Assembly: GCF_036898095.1 (NCBI RefSeq)
Contig: NC_090729.1
Span: 72,257,024-72,321,023 of the forward strand
Direction of reading: 5' to 3'
DNA length: 64,000 bases
Source: Palaemon carinicauda
Lineage: Eukaryota; Arthropoda; Malacostraca; Decapoda; Palaemonidae
Positions 8,855-18,465 of this stretch are shown here, one piece after another; the stretch's first letter is position 1, and each line of letters opens with the position of its first letter. Below the pieces are notes generated by a model. The model ran no database searches, was not told the origin of the DNA, and saw only the letters and a program-made list of their open reading frames with translations. Both the position numbers and the translations under genes were made by a program.

Positions 8855-10934
8855 AAGTGGCAATCCCCCCGCGTGTCCACCTGTGGGGGGATGCCTTCGA
8901 CGTTGCGTGCACAGGTGGCAGCAACACGGGGCCGATGCTTGGACGGTTTCTGTGATCGGCCAAGGCTATCGCGTCCCGTTCATAACATCTCAACCTCCCC
9001 TGACAGCGAATCCAGTGTCGTTGAGCTCCTATGCCATGGGATCGGTAAAGGGGCTAGCCCTTCGGGCAGAAGTCGAGACCATGCTCAAGAAGGATGCTCT
9101 TCAGGAGGTCGTCGACGGCTCCCCAGGCTTCTTCAGTCGACTCTTTCTTGTAAAGAAGGCGTCTGGAGGCTATAGACCTGTCATCGACCTCTCGGCTCTG
9201 AACGAGTTTGTCAAGCAAACTCGGTTCAGCATGGAGACAGCGGACACGGTCAGACTTGCGGTGAGACCTCTAGACTTCATGTGCACACTGGATCTAAAGG
9301 ATGCGTACTTCCAGATCCCAATCCATCCGTCTTCCAGGAAGTACTTGAGATTCTGCCTAGACGACAAGACCTACCAGTTCAAGGTGCTGTGTTTTGGTCT
9401 CTCCACAGCACCTCAGGTGTTCACCAGAGTGTTCACCCTGATTTCATCTTGGGCGCACAGGAACGGCATCCGTCTCCTTTGTTATCTGGACGACTGGCTG
9501 ATCCTAGCAGACTCGGAGTCGACCCTTCTTTGGCACCGAGACAGGCTTCTGGGTCTTTGCCAGGATCTGGGGATCGTTGTAAACCTCGAGAAGTCCTCTC
9601 TGCAGCCGTCCCAACGACTGGTTTATCTAGGTATGTTGATAGACACCAATCTCCACAAAGCCTTTCCATCAGACGACAAGATAGCAAGGCTGAGGAGGGT
9701 GGCGGAACCCTTCCTCAGGCGAGAAGAGCTTCCTGCCCAATCGTGGTTGCGTCTCTTAGGTCACCTGTCCTCCCTGGCTCGTCTGGTTGCAAACGGCCGC
9801 CTCAGGAAGAGATCCCTGCAGTGGCGGCTCAAGTCCCGGTGGAATCAAGGATCCGATTCCCCGGACGTGCAAGTCCCGATAGGATCTTTGAAACGGACGG
9901 ACCTGCGGTGGTGACTGGTCGACGAGAACCTGCGAAAGGGAGTGAGTCTTCTCGTCCTCCCCCCGGAATTGACACTGTTTTCGGACGCGTCAAAAGAAGG
10001 GTGGGGGGGGGGGGCGCACGTTCTGAACCAGAGGACCTCAGGCCTTTGGTCAGAATCAGAAAAGTGCCTGCACATCAACCTGCTAGAGTTGAAGGCCGTC
10101 TTTCTGGCTCTTCAACAGTTCCAACGGACCCTGGCGGGTCACTCCGTGGTGGTGATGAGCTACAACACCACGGTAGTGGCTTATATCAACAAGCAGGGAG
10201 GTACTTTTTCGCAACAGCTTTCCCATCTGGCAGTAGAGATTCTGAGGTGGACCGAAGTCCACTCGATAACACTATCAGCTCGCTTCATTCCTGGCAAGAG
10301 GAATGTGCTCGCCGACAGTCTGAGCAGGGCTTCGCAGATAGTGAGTACTGAGTGATCTTTGGATCCTCAGATAGCCAACAAAGTCTTGACTTTGTGGGGT
10401 TCCCCGACTGTGGACCTGTTCGCGACAGTGTTGAATTTCAAGCTGCCTCTGTACTGCTCCCCAGTCCCGGACCCCAAGGCTCTCTGGCAAGATGCTTTCC
10501 AGCAACGGTGGGACAGCATCGACGTGTACGCCTTCCCACCGTTCTGTCTGATGAGAAGGGTGCTCAACAGGACCAGACTATCGGTCAACTGTTCGATGAC
10601 TCTTGTAGCTCCGCTATGCCATCACGTGGAATGGTTCCCGGACCTTTTGCAGCTCCTGACGGAGCTCCCGAGAGAACTTCCTCCACGATGCGAGCTTCTC
10701 AGACAACCCCACTCCAACATCCCTCACAAGGCCGTGGCCTCGCTTCGGCTTCACGCCTGGAGACTGTCCAGCGTCTCCTCACGGAGAGAGGCTTTTCGCA
10801 ACAGGTTGCGGAGAGAATGTCTCGGTACCTGCGAAAGTCCTCTAAGGGAGTCTACCAGGCGAAGTGGAGAGTCTTTTGTGGTTGGTGTCGGGGGAGGGGT
10901 ATCTCTCCACTCGATGCCACTCTTCCAGCAATAG
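8850..10934 (+). pseudogene. DIRS-B RT-RNase H-MT-like polyprotein (three TGA/loss events)
   Basis: One frame encodes reverse transcriptase (GYRPVIDLSALNEFV, CTLDLKDAYFQIPI, FGLSTAPQVFTRVF and the catalytic CYLDDWLILA), then RNase H (LFSDASKEGWGG, INLLELKAVFLAL, VAYINKQGG, NVLADSLSRA). It ends in a DIRS methyltransferase-like region (TVDLFATVLNFKLPLY, then YAFPPFCLM, the FPPF probably standing for the N-x-PPY/F motif). The frame is closed by TGA at 9912 and TGA at 10353. In the other DIRS copies the second site is the Trp of an ESEWSLD motif. The third RNase H carboxylate is also lost: SYNTT here replaces the expected SDNTT. It is inactive as it stands. MT naming follows published DIRS annotation and is the least certain domain. 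Confidence 0.82.
9281..10351 (+). other. Long open -1 frame over DIRS-B RT/RNase H
   Basis: In the -1 frame relative to RT there are 356 codons without a stop, ending at TGA 10349-10351. The next codon continues in the same frame into the recombinase ORF. Composition is Pro/Ser/Arg-rich with no recognised domain. Equivalent open frames exist in DIRS-C, -D and -E. It could be a by-product of codon bias in RT or a real overlapping coding region. Confidence 0.35.
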
Positions 10935-11149
10935 CGGAGTTCTTCGTATATCTGCGGGAGGAAATGCGCCTTTCTGTCTCGGCAGTGAAAGGCTATCGCT
11001 CAGCCTTAAGCTTGGCTTTCAGGCTGAAAGGCGTGGACATTTCTTCTTCGCTAGAACTCTCTCTACTCATACGTAGCTATGAGCTTACTTGCCCCCAGTC
11101 GGAAGTGAGACCTCCTCCTTGGAACGTGGTTCGGGTCCTCAGGGCTCTT
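10600..11149 (+). pseudogene. DIRS-B tyrosine recombinase, N-terminal part
   Basis: The -1 frame relative to RT encodes the core-binding half of a DIRS tyrosine recombinase: SRYLRKSSKGVYQAKWRVF, then AIAEFFVYLREEMRLSVSAV, KGYRSALSLAF and a PPPWNVVRVLRAL segment that leads into the catalytic domain. The gene is cut inside a Leu-Lys codon pair by the TTAA of the piggyBac-type insertion at 11152. The catalytic part resumes at 15064 in the frame that a precise excision would restore. The N-terminal boundary is approximate, since no clear ATG was found and the frame is open far upstream. Confidence 0.75.
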
Positions 11150-11419
11150 AACCCTGGATAGGTACGCTACTCGGACACCCCTTTAAGGGTATACAGTACT
11201 CGGTCGCGCGCGACCCCGACTCCAAAAAAAATTTAGGAAAAATTTAGTTATGCATCAATCTGTATTGTTTGACTTGCTAAAAATACTTTAAAGAATGCTA
11301 AAAACTACTGAAAATATAAATGATACCCATCTACAAAATAACTATTTATTGGAAATGTATTAAAAATTTAAGTATACAAAAAAGGACGTAAATATTCCCA
11401 AAAAATTGAAATATACATA

Positions 11420-12066
11420 CAGTGAACCCTCGTTTATCGCGGTAGATAGGTTCCAGACCCGGCCGCGATAGGTGAAAATCCGCGAAGTAGTGACACCATA
11501 TTTACCTATTTATTTAACATGTATATTCAGACTTTTAAAACCTTCCCTTGTACGTAGTACTGTTAACAAACTACCCTTTAATGTACAGAACACTTAATGC
11601 ATGTACTAACGTACCCTAAACTAAAACAGGCACAAATATTAAGGGCGACTTTATATCATGCGTTTCCTAAACACGCCAAAAAGCACGATAAAAAATGGTA
11701 ACCAATGTTTTGTTTACGTTTATCTCTGATTATAATGAAGAAACAAACGCATTTACACATCTGTGTATAGGTTAGTTTCTGCATCGATTATATTGATTAT
11801 TCAGTACAGTATGTTGATTTGGTTATTACTAATGTTTTACTTAATTTTTCTTAGGACTTCCAAATGAAATGTTTTTCTTTATGATGCCGCCTGAAACGAC
11901 GGCGTCATAAAGTACGCTCAGTAAACAAACTAAGGAATTTAACGCGCATGATGAAAGTGATAAATAATGATGTTACAGTAAAAGCTTTAATAAAATATGT
12001 TATTACAAATATTATTTACCGTATCTATATAAAATCATACATACGTAGCAAAGCAGGAAAACAATC

Positions 12067-12128
<62 letters not shown>

Positions 12129-12327
12129 GTTTTACATACGTAAATGTAAATTTTAAACAAAAAAAAAGAATAGCCTCATTTCATATGAAATAGATTACAA
12201 ATATTTTACTTTATCATATTACAGTAGTCTGTATAAAACTGTAAAGTTCAGTACAGTATGTTGTTGTTAGAGTCGTGGCGATGAAATTCTCACGAAACAA
12301 AAACACGCCATTTGAGTACAACAGCTG

Positions 12328-12408
<81 letters not shown>

Positions 12409-12881
12409 GTTATACAATACTTACATTTAGATGAAGAAACTAAAATTAGTTTTCTTAGTGTCAATTAAATACGAAACGAAATAATTAGGCCGAGTCTACA
12501 TCCATTTCAATCATAGCTAAAAATACGGCATCCGATTTCATCAGCAAACCACTATTTTTGGGGAAATATCATTTTATTCTAGAAAATTGCCACTCTTTAA
12601 ATAGTTAATTGCACATTAAAAAAGCGTGTACTTTTGTTTTTAAATTTCGGGTTTGTTTTAAAAATCGAGTATTGTTGACTTCTTTATTTTTTACTTTTGG
12701 CTGTGATTAGATCAGCTGTCATCTAGCTGCCGCTCTTGAGTGTGTACGAATACACTAACAAAGTATCATTTATACCATTTCTTAACTTATTCAAACCGTC
12801 TACAGTATACAGTTGATATTACATAAGCACCAATGTGTTATAACCTATCAAATTTTTTTGTTTATTACATTTAAACCCCCT

Positions 12882-12948
<67 letters not shown>

Positions 12949-13232
12949 CTCTCTCTCTCTCTGTGGGCTACTTTTCACTACCTCCCATTCCTTACCTCTC
13001 TCTATCTCTCTAACAAATGATACCTTTGTTGCTCCTCAAAGTTTCATTTATATTGAAAATCAATCATGATTCAATTTTCCTTACTTTCTCCAATCTCGCA
13101 CCATCGGTCACATCGCGGTATTTTCGATATTTCTGGAAAATCTGCGATATATGTATATACATGGGTTATGAAAAAAATCCGCGAAGTGGTGAATCCGCGA
13201 TGGTCGAACCGCGAAGTAGCGAGGGTTCACTG
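11420..13232. mobile_element. pogo/mariner-like element nested in piggyBac copy 1
   Basis: Ends are CAGTGAACCCTCGTTTATCG on the left and, inverted, CAGTGAACCCTCGCTACTTC on the right, flanked by TA at 11418-11419 and 13233-13234. Sub-terminal CCGCGAAGTAGTG-type motifs recur at both ends. This end type is common in Tc1/mariner-pogo (Tigger-like) families. No transposase frame is visible, so it is a 1.8-kb non-autonomous copy swollen by three dinucleotide microsatellites. Confidence 0.75.
12070..12962. repeat. Three (GA)n/(CT)n microsatellite blocks
   Basis: (AG)n at 12070-12126, (CT)n at 12331-12404 and (CT)n at 12887-12962 with small interruptions. ORFs of alternating Arg-Glu or Ser-Leu here are artefacts of the repeat. 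Confidence 0.95.
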
Positions 13233-14032
13233 TATACACATAAATCCCTGTAGGGACACCTTCTTAGATGGCAAAGCAACAGCGTGTAATTGCTGGAAAT
13301 GAGTTCGACCCATAGAAGTCAAGATCTGAAATGAGAAAAAAAGGGTAACTTTTTTTGGCCAAAAATATTTGTCCAAATTTCATGAATTTTTTTGGGTGCC
13401 CAAATGAAATAGGAAGAGGCTAATTTTTTTTATAGAATAAAGTCATATTATCTTAGAACAGAAATACATAATAAAATGTGTACTAAGATGTAATTTACTG
13501 TTATATCAGGGGCAAAATCTAAAGGTCATTTTTTGACGGCCTAGTTTCACAATGTAAATTTCTTATGAAAATCATTGTATCTCCTATAAAATATGCATAA
13601 ATATGATATTTATGCATTAAAATATACCAAAATATCACGAATTCTATACAGAACAAGAATATATAGAGATATGCCAACTTACCTTTCGGGTATGTCAACA
13701 AAATGGCCGCAGACCGCAACAACTCTTACAGCCCAATTTACCACTTGAAATGAAGAATGGGTATGTAAATTTCAAGGTGTTATTTATTTATCTAATTATT
13801 AGTGGATTGGAATAAAACTGATATGATGGCTTTCTGGATGTTTGGCAACTATTTTTATCATATAAAATTTAAATTCTTTGAAATAAATTTTAGATAAAAA
13901 ATGGGTGATATCTATTTTGTAAAGATTAAAATTTCCGTATTTATACAAACAAGTAGTAAAAAAAGAAAGTTTCATGATTTAACCTAGCTATAACTATCAG
14001 GTACAGTTCAGATACAAGACAGTTTGAAGCTA

Positions 14033-14158
14033 TAGACAAACAGGCTTCCTGCTCCTCAAACAAGTGGTGTTTGTCATGTGGTCAGTCTTAGGTGGGCAGC
14101 TATGACAGTGAGTCCTTTCAGGAAGCTTGATGTGACCAACACAAAATTGATACCATAC
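14033..14158 (-). pseudogene. Possible piggyBac transposase C-terminal remnant
   Basis: One minus-strand frame reads QFCVGHIKLPERTHCHSC, then TNTTCLRSRKPVC. The arrangement C-x2-H, RTHCHSC and a final KPVC resembles the C-terminal Cys-rich domain of piggyBac transposases (RT-x-C-x2-C, then a C-x2-C-x-PLC ending). It is the only transposase-like trace in the element, with stops in the following sequence. Recognition rests on a short pattern, so it is tentative. Confidence 0.35.
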
Positions 14159-14306
14159 TTACAGCAAGAGAAAATAGAATTAGTAACTAATAAAAGTAAA
14201 AGGATATCAAATAGCAAATTGGTAGCCAATCAAAGTAAAATGAAATCAAAATAAGAAACTGCTGACCAATAAAAAGTAAAATAATATCAAATTATTATAT
14301 ATACAT

Positions 14307-14311
<5 letters not shown>

Positions 14312-14391
<80 letters not shown>
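14312..14391. repeat. (ATA)n trinucleotide microsatellite
   Basis: About 26 uninterrupted ATA/TAA units. The minus-strand poly-Tyr ORF across it is an artefact. Confidence 0.95.
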
Positions 14392-14392
<1 letters not shown>

Positions 14393-15063
14393 CACTATAT
14401 AAATCAATTTCAAGTACCTAATACACATAAGAAAAATATTGACAAATACGAAGGAGAAATTATCAGAGAAATAAATATCAAACCTATGAGGTTGCAAGCT
14501 CCATATTATCATCAACATTTCTTTTTAACTCCATTAGAAGTGTGTTGATGACATCCATGCCAAGGGAATACTGCCTGCTGGCCATTATTGAAGATAAATT
14601 CAAAATAAATAGAAAAAAATCAGAAATTTGCAAAAAATAGAAAAAATTCAGAAATTAGCATTTGAGGGAAAATAGACCTCATGGCAATATATGGCATCTA
14701 AACCAAAACCAATGTCATGCAAGTGGTAGACACACCATCCACCCACACTTTCCAACTATAAAGAACCAAACAAGTATCAACACTGTTCGACAATTTATAA
14801 TTATGTAATAACTTTGCTGTTTGATCACTTATCCCTATAAAGGTATTTCAGGGTCGAGGTTGACCCCTGGAGGGGTAAAAAAATGGGGAAGGAGGGAAGT
14901 TTGACGAAAATCAGTCCTAAAGCAGACAATGGCATGTAGACTAGTCACCCTTTGCAGGTCGATCACTTCCATATTCGAGACAGCTGATGATTTATGGGGA
15001 AAAAACAGGTTTTGAACATGCTGTAGGGGTTGAGTACGACCCAGCATACCTGTCCAGGGTTAA

Positions 15064-15715
15064 GAGACCTCCCTTCGAACCATTACGCCAGGCCTCTGAT
15101 TGCCACCTGTCTTGGAAGACGGCTTTCCTGCTCACTTTGGCTTTGGCCAAGCGAGTTAGTGAACTTCATGGTCTCTCGTACGACATCGCCCATTCAAGGG
15201 GATGGGGGGAGGTAACGTTCAGGTTCGTCCCTGAGTTTGTTGCCAAAACTCAGAATCCTGGAGTGCCGGATCCACGGTTCGACTCTTTCAGGATCGCGAG
15301 TCTCCGTTCTGTAACAAGCGACCCAGACCAGCTGCTACTATGTCCAGTTAGGTGTCTGAGGCACTACTTGAAGAGAACAGCTGCAGTCCGTCCTCAAGTG
15401 CGAGCATTGTTTGTAAGCACAGGCAGGACGAAGAGGAGGGTCACCAGGAACACCATCTCGGCTTGGATTCGAAGGGTTATCCACCACGCCTTGAATCCAG
15501 ACCCTCCTCCGTCACGTCGCCCGAGGGCACACGACGTCAGGGGCGTTGCTACGTCCCTGGCCTTCAAGAGAAACTTCTCTGTGACACAGGTGCTTCAAGC
15601 TGGGGTCTGGAAGCGTCAGACGACCTTCACAGCCCACTACCTGCAGGACGTGACCCACAGGAGCCTCGATACATTTTCTATCGGCCCTGTGGTGGCTGCA
15701 CAACAGCTGGTCTAA
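15064..15715 (+). pseudogene. DIRS-B tyrosine recombinase, catalytic part
   Basis: Continuation of the recombinase from 11149 after the piggyBac-type insertion. It reads KRPPFEPLRQASD, then LTLALAKRVSELHGLS with the first catalytic Arg, VRCLRHYLKRT, RAHDVRGVATSLAF (H-x2-R box), and GVWKRQTTFTAHYLQ with the late Trp/His and nucleophilic Tyr. The R...HxxR...Y set is complete and the frame is open to the stop at 15713. This enzyme would resolve or integrate a circular cDNA at element termini. The whole gene is interrupted only by the 3.9-kb insertion, so that insertion is more recent than DIRS-B arrival. Confidence 0.85.
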
Positions 15716-16188
15716 CCTCAGGCTCCTTTATGGACAAGTAGCAGTAGGTTGAGGGCATTGTTACCCGGTTTTAGTCTGCGTGACTGAAAGCGTATGTCTG
15801 ACCCTTACTTCTTTCTTCATTCTCCCCTCTCTTGGGGAAGCAGCATCCTGGTCTTTGCATAGCTGACCTCAACCTCTGCAGGTAACCATGCTTCCTTGTG
15901 CTCCTAGTATTAAGCTTAATACTGTTGCGTCCCCCATACCCTGACGAGGTGTTATTGGGAACGTCCTATCCTAGATTCCTATTTAAAGGTCTCAAGGTCA
16001 ACTTCAAAGGACGAGTCACACTTTCCTTCACACACAACTTATGTAGGCCACTCGTTCCTAGCGAAGCAAGGAACTTGTGAGGTGCAGGGGCTCCTTCTCT
16101 CAAGTGCTACTCACTGGGAGGCGGAGTCCCCGGGCAAAGCCAAAGTCAGTAAGGCTGGGGACTTTCCACCCTTCCTAAGGGGTAAGTC
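15716..16188 (+). other. DIRS-B region between recombinase and ICR
   Basis: Non-coding 3' segment of the element; no ORF of note and no repeat recognised beyond the adjoining ICR. Confidence 0.5.
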
Positions 16189-16286
16189 ACCCAATGTAAA
16201 TAGCGTGGTTTGTATTTCGGTTACGGAACAAATGACAAATTCGGAGATAATTTGTATTTTTCCTAACCATACAAACCTTAGCTATT
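16189..16286 (+). other. DIRS-B internal complementary region (ICR)
   Basis: 16189-16232 is the exact reverse complement of the left end 4599-4642. 16237-16286 is the exact reverse complement of the right end 16501-16550. Read on the minus strand, the ICR is right end plus left end separated by four bases. That is the sequence a circle junction would have, matching the accepted role of the ICR as template for completing DIRS cDNA ends. Confidence 0.92.
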
Positions 16287-16299
16287 TACACATATTTGC

Positions 16300-16550
16300 C
16301 CGCCAGCCCTGGCCCCCAAGTCAAGTCCTACCTCTAAGTGAAGTGAAGCAAATCACCGGTGTGTGTGTGTGTGTGTGTGGGGGGGGGGGTTAGCAAGCTA
16401 TCCCTTCCCCTACCCCCTCTAACTAGCGCGGGGGTAATTAACCCTCGTTAAAAACTATTGGCTCGTCATTTCAGCTACGCCGAAAGGTAAACCCAATGTG
16501 AATAGCTAAGGTTTGTATGGTTAGGAAAAATACAAATTATCTCCGAATTT
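16300..16550 (+). repeat. DIRS-B right terminal inverted repeat
   Basis: Reverse-complement copy of the left terminal region (AGTGAAGTGAAGCAAATCACC through ACGAGCC and GGTAAACCCAATGT). It ends in the 50-bp right terminus that pairs with the ICR. A (TG)n-(G)n tract at 16361-16389 interrupts it. The last base is uncertain by about six nucleotides because TTTCATTT follows. Confidence 0.8.
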
Positions 16551-16689
16551 TTCATTTTGTATTTATACTATGCAAGAGAAAATGTAAGTGTATGGGTGTT
16601 TTGAATCAAATGTTATTTGAATTGGATGCTAATTTGAATAAAGTGTTGTCAGAATTTATTTTTGTTCAGACATTTAACTACAAACCCTT

Positions 16690-17144
16690 TCACTCATTTT
16701 TAGGGATATTCTTTCGTTGAAGCTGGAAAACTATCCATAAGACTTTTAGCTAGGTGTAACTACCCATCCACCAGTTAGCAGGGGATAGTACCAGCTACCT
16801 CATTCACACACACACACAAGTGTTGTCCCGCCAATTTTTTTGTTTTTTTGCCTTGCTCGAGAGTGGATGTCTATCCGCCTCCCAACCTTGACTTCCATTT
16901 TGACTAATTATTTTCTTTTCTGTTTCTTTTTAGGAGTGATTGTGACTTCTTTCCAGTCGTCATGCAAACTTGGCCAGGACCTGAAGGGCGCAAATGTGTC
17001 ACCTTCATGTCCGCGGTAGAGACTGACCTTTAATCATTTTGTCCGGCCTGTCGAGATGACCGTGTATGCAGGATGACACTTGCGAGGAGTGTTGGGAGTG
17101 ATCTTTCTCCCAGTGGGAGAGATTTGAATGGTGGCATAAGAAGT
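16690..17144 (+). mobile_element. Fragment of another DIRS element, 5' end and gag start
   Basis: 16730-16830 resembles the DIRS-B left terminal region (TAACTACCCATCC, GTTAGCAGGGGATAG, then a CA run). From about 16953 a plus-strand gag N-terminus can be followed with frameshifts: GRKCVTFMSAVETDL, CPACRDD, and SPSGRD where DIRS-B has its CG-TFMSAVDTD, CPQCRG and WERFG motifs. It is truncated after roughly 65 residues. The fragment is diverged from DIRS-B and therefore represents a separate insertion. Confidence 0.6.
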
Positions 17145-17640
17145 TGTAGTGGTTTGCGGACTGTGGCCAGAGGTAGCACCCGAACTGCCTAGTGTTCGAA
17201 TGCCGACCACACCCCAACGCTCACTACACAAAAAATATACAACGGTGGAATACCCAAAAATCTGAGTAAAAGGCAAACAATCAAGGATGAACTGGGCACT
17301 GGGCACCACCCCTTGATTTTATACTGGGCAAGGGGACCTAGCAAGAACCTTACTTCCTCCTTATCTTCCCTTGCCTTGAGCTTGCTGAATAAACGTGTAG
17401 CATGACCGCTGATTCATTTCTGAGAAGTTTGCAGAATTTATGAATAGCTCTATCTTCTTTAGGTAAGATGGTTTCAAACGAGTAAAAAATGTCAGAACAT
17501 TAGGTGAAAGGGAAAGAATTTTTTATACTGACAACAGGACACAGTGTGGGAGGAAAAATTATGATACTAAGAAAAAAAAAATGGCTGAGAAGGGAACACA
17601 ATGGTGAAAGGTTCTGGAAGGAAATTCTGTCTTCATAGAA
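17145..17640. other. Unassigned segment, possible solo LTR
   Basis: 17145-17228 begins TGTAGTG and ends CACTACA, a short perfect inverted end pair. On the minus strand a TATAAAATC box lies near 17315. This would suit the end of an LTR read on -, but no second copy or target duplication was found. No gene seen. Confidence 0.25.
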
Positions 17641-17654
17641 ACAAGCAAAAAATA

Positions 17655-17660
17655 TTTATT
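17655..17660 (-). terminator. SAP18 polyadenylation signal (AATAAA)
   Basis: Canonical AATAAA on the minus strand about 325 bases after the SAP18 stop codon. The intervening sequence is AT-rich with no ORF and fits a 3' UTR. Confidence 0.6.
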
Positions 17661-17984
17661 TGTAAAGGAAAAAAAACTGTTAGGATTACATTAACATTGT
17701 TTTGTCAAATTCCAGTAAGCAATTAAAGGAAAAAGTAGTACCCTTTTACACTCCAGCCTCACAAAAACAAGATAAACAAATTTTGAATAACAAGAAAAAA
17801 CTATTCACATGCAGGACACACTTATGGGTTCCTTAAACAATATCAAATCAACCATCTAGAATGAACATATAACTGTGAAAAATACTGTACTGCAATAATT
17901 TTTCCTAAAGCAATACTGTCCTTATCAATATCCAGTCTACCATTAGGCAGCAAAGTTACTTAAAAATTCTTAGCGTCTATCTGA

Positions 17985-18157
17985 TTAGTATGGCCGCATA
18001 CGACGCTGTGCAGATTTCTGTGGGCTTATGATAGCAATGTCTAGAAAATCTCCAATTGTAAACCTGCACTGTGATAGGGTTTCATTGTCATCGAAACTTT
18101 TCTGACCAACATCAGTAGTGCCTAAATCTCTCATTCTTGGAAGGGGTTTTGATAATT
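17985..18157 (-). CDS. SAP18: SAP18 terminal exon (Sin3-associated polypeptide 18)
   Basis: Read on -, the exon starts after a TTTAG acceptor (AG at 18159-18158). It encodes LSKPLPRMRDLGTT, then GQKSFDDNETLSQCRFTIGD, FLDIAI, SPQ and a terminal RRMRPY before TAA at 17987-17985. This is the conserved C-terminus of SAP18: an MR-(D/E)-(I/L)-G-T step, a GxK-x3-DD-x-x-TL block, a (F/Y)-x-IGD(F/Y)LDI core and an RPY end. SAP18 is a ubiquitin-fold protein of the Sin3-HDAC co-repressor and the ASAP/exon-junction splicing complex, acting in the nucleus. About 57 residues are present; upstream exons were not found in the window. The 5' boundary is the least certain point because the acceptor lies in a tandem repeat. 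Confidence 0.85.
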
Positions 18158-18465
18158 CTAAACTCGAACACAGTCCCATTCCATTTCAATAGCTCCTGTG
18201 AGCTAGTGTTTATGACAATTCTAAACTCGAACACAGTCCCATTCCATTTCAATAGCTCCTGTGAACTAATGTTTATGACAATTCTAAACTCGAACGCAGT
18301 CCCATTCCATTTCAATAGCTCCTGTGAACTAATGTTTATGACAATTCTAAACTCGAACACAGTCCCATTCCATTTCAATAGCTCCTGTGAGCTAATGTTT
18401 ATGACAATTCTAAACTCGAACACAGTCCCATTCCATTTCAATAGCTCCTGTGAACTAATGTTTAT
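18151..18465. repeat. 63-bp tandem repeat, five copies, overlapping the SAP18 acceptor
   Basis: Units begin with GA(C/T)AATTCTAAACTCGAAC at 18151, 18214, 18277, 18340 and 18403, with few differences. The first unit contains the SAP18 exon start; the other four repeat the TTTAG-AATT acceptor-like sequence. Both strands give open repetitive ORFs because 63 is a multiple of three; they are not genes. Confidence 0.92.

Larger units (their letters stand above)
11152..15059. mobile_element. piggyBac-type element, copy 1 (3.9 kb, TTAA duplication)
   Basis: Terminal inverted repeats are CCCTGGATAGGTACGCT on the left and, read from the right end inward, CCCTGGACAGGTATGCT. They are flanked by TTAA at 11148-11151 and 15060-15063. 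CCC termini and TTAA duplications are the hallmark of piggyBac superfamily transposons. Next to the left end lies a GC-rich block with GGTCGCGCGCGACCCCG. No intact transposase is present: only a possible C-terminal Cys-rich remnant at 14033-14158 on -. Long segments (13300-13440 and 13590-13800) match copy 2 at 57300-57440 and 57590-57800. It is non-autonomous and carries a nested TA-flanked element and an ATA microsatellite. Confidence 0.85.
4599..16550 (+). mobile_element. DIRS-B: complete DIRS retrotransposon with nested insertions
   Basis: A full-length DIRS element of about 11.95 kb, or about 8.05 kb without the piggyBac-type insertion at 11152-15059. Order: left terminal region (4599-4800), gag, overlapping RT-RNase H-MT-like frame, tyrosine recombinase (YR), internal complementary region (16189-16286) and right terminal region (16300-16550). 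The left end (44 bp, 4599-4642) and right end (50 bp, 16501-16550) are both perfectly complementary to adjoining halves of the ICR, which is diagnostic for DIRS architecture. The coding frames contain several stops and frameshifts, so this copy looks inactive. No target-site duplication is expected or seen. Confidence 0.88.

Noticed and set aside
8471..10355. Alternative genetic code (TGA read as Trp)
   Set aside because: Other genes here (SAP18, LINE, other DIRS copies) use normal stops, and other copies have TGG at the comparable site.
14246..14518. Poly-tyrosine ORF on -
   Set aside because: Translation of the (ATA)n microsatellite.
16703..16760. Possible next PLGRKT exon after CTCATTTTTAG
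   Set aside because: In the required phase it stops at once and does not resemble PLGRKT; the sequence fits the start of the DIRS fragment better.
17145..17228. 84-bp MITE with TGTAGTG/CACTACA ends
   Set aside because: Only seven bases pair and no target duplication was found; a solo LTR edge is equally possible, so it was left unassigned.
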